From Akebia trifoliata (taxonomy: Eukaryota; Streptophyta; Magnoliopsida; Ranunculales; Lardizabalaceae): DNA of 64,000 nucleotides. Position numbers and translations under genes: made by a program. Position 1 is the first letter of the stretch. The number at the start of each line of letters is the position of its first letter. Of this stretch, positions 57,273-64,000 are shown piece after piece. The notes beneath the pieces were generated by a model, which made no database searches, was not told the DNA's origin, and worked only from the letters and a program-made list of their open reading frames with translations. The stretch is taken from NCBI GenBank assembly GCA_017979445.1, contig CM030714.1:9431049-9495048 (forward strand), written 5' to 3'.

Positions 57273-59830
57273 TGTCACACTACAAAATCCTAACACGCAT
57301 CCCCATGGTTAAGTGTTAGAATCTCGATGAGAGATATTTTTCATACAATGATAAACGCATATAACTCAATAATTTCAACTTATCAAAAAAAATAAAAAAA
57401 TGACTCAATAATTTCAAACAATGATACTATATATTGCAGCGGAAGCATATAGTTATGCAATAGATAAACAAAACAAGAATCCTATCTCACAAATTCCTTT
57501 ATTTATGTATATAATAGAAGGAAATATTGACACATACTGCTAAGAATATACTAACCTACTCTCTCAACATAAATTGATCTACTATATCTACCGATGCTCA
57601 AAACACACAAACCTTTTGATCTCGAAACTGCAACATCTTAAAGTTGATAATCGATCACTGGAATTTCCTAAAACTGAGATAATTGGGTAGGGTGAGTAAG
57701 ATGGGAGTTACCCAGTAGGAAATCTATATTTTTAAACCATAGTCCTAATACACAGATTAATCACACAAATTCATTTTAAACAATGAAGTTTTATTAAAAC
57801 ATAAATCCTTCTAAATGATTTCATTAACTGTGAAATAAAACATTACTATGAGCCTGAAAATAACAAACATACAACATCGACCTATAATATAACATACAAT
57901 GATAGAGTATTATAATAGAGAGTTGAGGGTCACGATTGATGTGAATATCTTAGTCAAGATACAATTGATCCAATACTTCATTCGGTTTGGAACCTCACCG
58001 TTAGTTCTTGATTCTATGGCTAACCTCTGCCATACTTGGGTGACTGATTTTCTAGCTTAGGTTGGCCATTAACCAAGGCCTTCAGAAATGGGCCAACTCT
58101 AGACTGCAATGATCATTGACTAGTAATCTTTGTCTATGCCAATCTGGCGTGCATGTGATCCTTAGTAAAACTCTCATTTATACAACTATCTTAACACTTT
58201 GTTCTCCATTAAAGATAGAAAGGAAATTCCCGGATTTTTATTGTGATATTAAGTTCTTATGCATCCCATACTATATAAGAAATCAGACATTACAACTGTT
58301 ATCTTAGAATAACATGTCGCTCTGGAAGTGACACAATACATTCTTTGTAGGCTTTCACAATCTCTTTAATAGATCACTAATATAATATAGAAGTTAAGTT
58401 TTTTTTTTTTTCCAAAAAATGGAACTTCCATTTTTTTTACAAAGCATGGAACTTTTTCTTGAAAACATAAAACTTCTCTTTTTCTAAAATATCAAACAAA
58501 AAATAATACCCAAGTATGTGAGTTGAATACTCGGCCTATCACTCAACATAATACTCCCTCTTTCTTTTTTCTTTTCATTTCATTTCATTACATGGTGATG
58601 AGCCGAAGCATTCCCACTCTTTTTTCTCTCATGTCTTGCACGATCCTCGGATCAAAACAGTCTTGCATATCTCTCTTTCATTTCACATCTCTCTTTCGTG
58701 ACTTACACGGCGTACGCCGAAGCATCTCACCACTAGGTACTCAATCCACATATACACTCAACTGAGAATCACATTCTCAATAACATCACAAATTATCACA
58801 TTTTTAGTGTGACTTTAATATAAAGGAACTATAATCTCATTTGGGGATAATTTTTTCCCATCAATCCAAAACTTTAGTTTTCCTTTACAAAGTGAATAAA
58901 ATTATTTTTTGAAATTACAATGAAATACACGAACATCAAATATCTAATTTTTCATAAAATAATTCTTCTTAGTTAGTTAAAATCATAGAAAAACTTGTTA
59001 TCATTTTTTTTTATAAAATTTTTCAAAAATCCTTTTTTTTTCCCAAAACAATATTTCTATTTCAAATTAAATGGTTAATCAAAACAGTTTCTGATTAATC
59101 ATAGACTATGCTCGATTAGCTTAGAACCATGCTTTATTATTCCAATTAGTTTAATAATAAGAAACATCATTGGTTTTTATTCAAAATCAATTTTACAAAA
59201 ACACTTTCACAATTAAAATATTTTGCTGCATGTTGTTGTCATCAACCAAAATCGCGAGTTTCATAAATACAACATTGGCATATTAAAACTCTAATCTAAC
59301 ATGCATGAACTTGGCAAAATACATATATTGAACTTTAAGTTTTTGAAATAATTCATCATTCATTTAATAAAAAAAACAAAAAATATTTTTAAAATGAATC
59401 TACGACTATAATTAAGAAATTGGAAGTTCCCTACCTTATTGGATTCAATTCTTAGCTTTAGACCTTGACTTCCTGAATCTTTATTCAACTAGTCCAGTTT
59501 CTTATTCACTTTCACTACCTAATGAGATCAACACCTAAATTAAAAGTCAAGAGACAAACAACTTTAAGAGTCAACTTCTCTCAATAGGTTTAACTGAACT
59601 GACTATGAATTAAATTTTTATATTTATAAATATTCTTTTAAAATATCCTTTTGGATCAACTAACTTAAACATCAAATCAAGCTCACGCAAAACTATGTTT
59701 CTCCACAGTTCTAAACCAATTACCAATACATGATTGACTAAAAAACTATCCCATCACACTTTTGATTAATAATAATCAAATTTCATAAAATTATTTCTCG
59801 AGATGCGTAATAAAATTTTAGGGCGTTACA
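57273..59830 (+). mobile_element. Possible solo LTR of a gypsy-type element
   Basis: The stretch begins TGTCACACTACAAAATCC and ends TTTTAGGGCGTTACA. This TGTCAC...GGCGTTACA pairing is familiar from long plant chromovirus (Tekay/Del) LTRs. Its 2.56-kb length and lack of coding frames also fit. The flanking five bases, TTAAT and GTAAC, do not match as a target duplication, so the borders and the call are tentative. Confidence 0.4.
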
Positions 59831-60149
59831 GTAACAAAGGAAAATATATCAAGTTCCCGAAATGATAAAAATACATTGAGGATACACTTGTAAGTAGGGT
59901 TGCCAATGGATTGGGTTTGAATCAGATTGGATCTGTTTGGGACCAATCATAAGGATCGAATCATACCCAAAACTGATAAGCATCTAATCAGACTCTTATT
60001 CGCTCGGTTTTTATTGGATCTGAAGACTAGGATTCAAACCCTATACAATAACACAATCGGACCAGGTTCGGATCAAAACAAATCTGATTTTATATACAAA
60101 ATATAAATGAACTTTGTATCTTAAACAAAGTATATAATATAATTTATGT

Positions 60150-61560
60150 TTCAATCTTAAGCTCTATTTGCTTTTATGTTTCAACGTTATATATAATATA
60201 AGTATTCCAAATGTAGAGGAAGAAAGTGTATGTCCAATCCTCCCTTAAATATAAAGAAACACCAAACAAAACAAAATGTTGAAATCATATTAGATTCTGT
60301 CACATATTATAATATAATCTCATTAATGAACCTAATTGAAGATATTCAAATGTTTGCCTACCATTTCCCAAACAATCCGAGTTTGATTTGAGTTACTAGC
60401 TTTAGAAAGTGTTATGTGTAATGTCTTTTGAAATATCAAATCTGTGTTCAAATTAGCAAGTCTAGTTTCTATCTAAAAGAACTCCACAAATCAACCTCTA
60501 TACATAGATATATAACCCAACCTTTGAATTATATCTACCACTAATAACAATTAAATAAAAAATTATAAACCCATACAAACCATTTGGAGTAAAGAGGAAA
60601 ATGAAGACTTGGCATACACAAAAAGTAACACATTGGGAAAGCTTAAAATTACTATACAAAATGCACTTATAGAAGCAGCATTTTTTATAAAACTTGGCAA
60701 AAGGAATACAAGTGCATTTTGTGTGCTGATTTTAAGCTTCCCCACGGTGTTACGTTTTGTGTATATTCGGTTCTTCATTTTCCTATTAGTTGCCATGGTT
60801 TGCGTGGGTTTATAGATTTTTATTTGATTGTTATTAGCAGTGGGGATGATTTAGAGGTTGAGTTCTTTATCTGTGCATGGATGTTGATTTGTGGAATTCT
60901 TTTAGAAATAAGGTTGATTTGCTAATTGGAACATGAATTTGATATTTCACAAGACATTATACATGACACTTGCTAAAGCTAGTAGCTTGGATAAAACTCG
61001 GATCGCTTGGGAAATGGTGGGCAGACCTTTGAATATCTTCAATTAAGTTCATTTATGAGATTATATTATAATTTGTGATAGAATATATTCAATATATTCA
61101 ATGAAAAATTGAAGCACGATAATTCCCTTAATTCCCTATAGATAAGATACCTGATTAGGTATATCTGTGTAACAATTTCTATTCTGGGGTTTACAGAGAC
61201 ACATAATTGTTGTTATAATTGAAATTGAAAAGGATTGATTATTGAAAAGAATATATGATTTCAACATTTTGTTTTGCTTGGTGTTTCTTTATAGGAAAAT
61301 GTTGAAGTAACATTGACGTGGATGCGTGTACGGAACCATAGAGTGAAAAGCATCAATGGTTCTGTGGCACCTCTATGTCAGCAATGTGTGAAACAATGTA
61401 AATTTCAATGTTACTCTAGCATGACTCTATTTTATATTTAAGGAGGTTTTGACATACATTTCAGGGTTTTCCTTAATATTTGGAATACTTATATTATATG
61501 TAAGGTTGAAACATAAAAGCAACTAATGCTTAATGTTGAAACATAAATAAATAAACTTCA
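60150..61560. repeat. Large imperfect inverted repeat (~1.4 kb)
   Basis: The left arm, about 60150-60690, is mirrored by about 60700-61560 around a centre near 60690-60710. Outer matches: TTTCAACGTTATATATAATA with AAGTATTCCAAAT against ATTTGGAATACTTATATTAT. Middle: AAGAAACACCAAACAAAACA against TTGCTTGGTGTTTCTTTATA. Inner: GTAACACATTGGGAAAGCTT against AAGCTTCCCCACGGTGTTAC. The right arm is longer because it carries inserted DNA, including the hairpin at 61294-61430. Frames at 60563-60925 are shadows of the arms. It could fold into long imperfect double-stranded RNA if transcribed. Confidence 0.85.
61294..61430. repeat. Small hairpin MITE, family B copy 4, inside the inverted repeat
   Basis: GAAAATGTTGAAGTAACATT left and AATGTTACTCTAGCATGACT right form the outer arms. 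GGAACCATAGAGTGAAAAGC pairs with GCATCAATGGTTCTGTGGCA inside. It is absent from the other arm of the large inverted repeat. Confidence 0.7.
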
Positions 61561-61639
61561 TATATTGAACAAAATACATAAAAGCAATTGAAACACACCG
61601 AGTCATAAGGTTGAAACATAAAAGCAACTAAGGCTTACG

Positions 61640-62155
61640 CCTTTTGGCTGAGGCATGCACCTCATGTTAATTTTTTTTCTTCTCTCTTCTTATTCTTTTA
61701 TTTTTTATTTACTTCTTCTTTTGTTAACTAAGCAAGATTTTACTTCCATTTCTTTGTTGTTGCTAGCATGCAACATTGTTAGAATACTTAGAAATGACTT
61801 CGAATATAAAATAGTAATACATGAAAAAAAAAAAAAAAAAATTGAATTGAGTCATAAATATTTTTATAGTATTTAGTATTATACAAAGGAATTATTGAAA
61901 AAATAATATTTAATTGCATTTTTGTAATAAATATAATATAATATAATTATATATTGTAGGAACTTTCTTATTTCTTTTTTGTTAACATATAAATATTTAT
62001 ATTATTATTTATTGTAATGGACTATATGACTTGGAATTATTTTAATGTAATATTATTTATTTAAAAATATTATGTTTGTGAGCCTTATGCTTTATGCGTC
62101 AAGGCTTACATCTCGAGGTGCTAGCGAGCAGAACCCTTGCTTCACGCCTCACCAT
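61640..62155. repeat. GC-ended AGGC/GCCT repeat, copy 3
   Basis: GC-rich ends, AAGGCTTACGCC..TGAGGCATGCACCTC at 61640 and AAGGCTTACATCTCGAGGTG..CACGCCTCACC at 62100-62155, enclose an AT-rich core with a 17-base A-tract. Built like copy 1. Confidence 0.45.
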
Positions 62156-62394
62156 CTGAAAACATTCTCAATATCTATTGAATCTTTTTTTTTTTTTTTT
62201 TATAAAAAAAAAAAAAGAAAATGTATTGGATTGGAAGTATTATCAAGTCAGGTTTCCAAGTTGTTGATTTGGCCAACTCATTAATTTTGTATATATTGAC
62301 TTTTGTGGTGGTCAATGGTCATATTGATAAACGAGGAAAGGAAGAAAATTGTTGGCATAAAGTTTTGTTGGTAAACATTCCCAAATGTTTAACA

Positions 62395-62895
62395 TATGTT
62401 GTGTGACAATTGGGACCCATATATTGTAACAATATTGTCCTCTTTACGGGCCGAGGTCAACTCACGGCGAAGGAAAACACATTGTTACAAGTACGGTCCA
62501 AGTCTCACATATAGCCTAGAATCTCGATCGGATCCTGATCAATGTGGGACTAAGTTTCACCCACTCCCTGCCACTCCGCCTCGAAATGGGATGGTTCCAA
62601 TTCGACCCCTTGGTTTTTTGCAACCCTTTCCATGTCCAGCCAGTGGCACACCGATGAGGGTGTGACAACTCACCCCACCCAGCAGGGAGAGGCAGCCTTG
62701 GCTTGATACAATGGAAAGGGCTGCCTATGAGACAAGTGGAGCCGCCCAAAGAGGACAATATTGTGGGTGGGGCCTAGTCTGTTGCGTAACCCTGAAACAA
62801 CGTGTTTTCCCTATGAGGGGAAAACCAAAGCCGTGAGTGGGCTTCGGCCCACAAAGTGGACTATATTGTTACAGTTTTTGGGTCCTAATTGTCAC
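62395..62895. repeat. GC-rich fold-back element with ~75-base inverted ends
   Basis: GTGACAATTGGGACCCATAT and TGTAACAATATTGTCC..ACGGGCCGAGG on the left are mirrored by GGGCTTCGGCCCACAAAGTG, GACTATATTGTTACA and GGGTCCTAATTGTCAC on the right. The interior (62480-62800) is GC-rich for this region and has open frames on both strands (62396-62665 +, 62516-62758 -). I recognise no protein in either. It may be a MITE or foldback carrying foreign DNA. Confidence 0.65.
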
Positions 62896-63445
62896 ATGTT
62901 GGGATCCTTTGATTTGTCATTCTACCCGATCTTCTTAATTACATTGTATGTAAAAAGAGTTGTTGATCAAATTTTGTGTCAGATATTTTTGGAAATGAAA
63001 ATATTTTGGTATATTTCATAGAATTATGTCAAAACTTAATACTATGTGTATGAGCATGCATTTTGAACTACTAACGTGATTGTAACTTGTGATTGAAGGT
63101 GGAAATGACAAATTTTGTATATTGGATTTTCTCTTTGTTAATGTTTCTTGTTCACTATTATTAATAAAATCTTTCTTAGACTTCAAAACCAAAGTTAAAT
63201 GTAAATTTTAATTAAAATAAAGTTAACAAGTGTAATGTATAACCTTCTCAATATCTATTGGATCTGTTTTTTCTTTTTTACATTCGTTTTTTTCCCATCT
63301 TATAAGAAAATGTATTGGATTGGGAAGGAATGAAGGAGTACCAAGTGGGGTTTCTATGTTTTTTGACATGACCAACTCATTAAATCTTGATATGCATCAA
63401 CCTTTGACGATGGTTATTTTATTATTATTGTTGTCATAAATTTTT

Positions 63446-63773
63446 GGGTAGTGTTTGGCATACAACGTCGGGGAGACAAAATTTGTCCTATATGGCTTAA
63501 AAGTGTCGGTGAGATCATCCTCACAAAAAATCAGCCCAATCTTAAACTTCTAACCCCATCAAAAGAGATTTACAAATTAACGGTAAAAAATCGACCGCCC
63601 ACAATTCTAAACCACTTTTGATGGGGTTAGAAGTTTCAGATTGGGCTGATTTTTTGTGAGGACGATCTCCTCACCATAAAGATCATCCTCACAAAAAATC
63701 GACCCATTCTGAAACTTCTAAACCCATATAGGACAAATGTTGTCTCCCCAGAGTTGTCTGCCGAACAGGACCC
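63446..63773. repeat. Double-hairpin fold-back MITE, copy 7
   Basis: A fourth type of outer arm: GGGTAGTGTTTGGCATACAA with CGGGGAGACA left, TGTCTCCCCAGAGTTGTCTG and CGAACAGGACCC right. The left arm of hairpin 1 is mostly deleted; hairpin 2 (GATTGGGCTGATTTTTTGTG..GATCATCCTCAC) is complete. Confidence 0.8.
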
Positions 63774-64000
63774 AAATTGTTTTTGGGTTAACATTTTCGA
63801 ATATTTAACATAATGTTTGATCCTTTGTCGATGATATTTGTGTTAAAGAATCAATTAACTTACATTGTTGTGCATGACTTTACTAGATTGGGTAGAATGA
63901 TAAAAAGTATCCTTCCGTTTAGATAAACTCGTTGTTGTTCCATATTTCTGGAGACACTCAATAGGATAAGGGATGCAATAGCTTCATTTTTGCTGGTTGT

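Larger units (their letters stand above)
51714..64000 (+). other. Last visible intron of the CID-type gene, running off the window
   Basis: It starts at the donor after the exon ending 51713. No exon finishing RRM2 was found in 12.3 kb. Parts not covered by listed repeats (51720-52120, 52560-53460, 54310-54980, 62900-63440) are ordinary AT-rich intron with nothing recognised. An alternative is that the gene has been cut here and is a pseudogene, but the eight exons show no damage. Confidence 0.6.

Noticed and set aside
60563..60925. Opposed small membrane-protein-like frames
   Set aside because: They lie on the two arms of the large inverted repeat and are mirror images of one another, so they reflect the palindrome, not a gene.
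62395..62895. Cassandra-type TRIM with a 5S-like promoter
   Set aside because: The ends are inverted rather than direct repeats, and no 5S RNA internal promoter or primer site was seen.

Overview
The window is nuclear DNA of a flowering plant, most probably a eudicot. It is AT-rich, its genes are split by GT-AG introns, some of them very long, and it is crowded with plant-type mobile DNA: Ty1/copia LTR retrotransposons primed by initiator-Met tRNA, L1- and RTE-type LINE ends, a tRNA-derived SINE, and Mutator-, PIF/Harbinger- and hAT-like inverted-repeat elements. The species cannot be named from the sequence. No prokaryotic, organellar, CRISPR or toxin locus was seen.

There are two real protein genes, both on the + strand and both running past a window edge. 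(1) Ten exons between 6243 and 32335 encode the C-terminal ~720 residues of the plant homologue of the TFIIIC 90-kDa subunit (GTF3C4-like): WD40 repeats, an alpha/beta-rich middle and a C-terminal zinc finger. The reading frame is intact although its introns are inflated to 3.6, 12.7 and 6.5 kb by transposons. (2) Eight exons between 49693 and 51713 encode a CID8-13-type poly(A)-binding-protein-interacting protein with a PAM2 motif and two RRMs. Its last exon is not found, so its last intron must run over 12.3 kb to beyond the right edge.

Layout. 1-6242: probable intron of gene 1, with a decayed LINE, a long-TIR element and a fold-back MITE. 6243-11004: first five visible exons, separated by MITEs. 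11005-23674: one giant intron holding an antisense deleted copia element (12039-15774) that carries a PIF/Harbinger-type MITE which carries another MITE, a full-length but dead copia element (15881-21199) and a 1.55-kb Mutator-like element (21235-22788). 23920-30448: an intron holding a third dead copia element. 32336-48700: gene-free DNA with many hairpin MITEs, hAT-like ends and a 319-bp tandem duplication. 48700-51713: promoter and exons of the CID gene. 51714-64000: its last intron, with LINE and SINE debris, a possible solo LTR, a ~1.4-kb imperfect inverted repeat and GC-rich fold-back elements.

The two genes belong to unrelated processes (RNA polymerase III initiation; cytoplasmic mRNA/PABP biology) and do not form a system. 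The most unusual content is structural: one double-hairpin core found in seven places behind at least four different terminal sequences, two families of small hairpin elements, and the large inverted repeat near 60.7 kb with a younger hairpin element in only one arm. No undescribed protein system was found.
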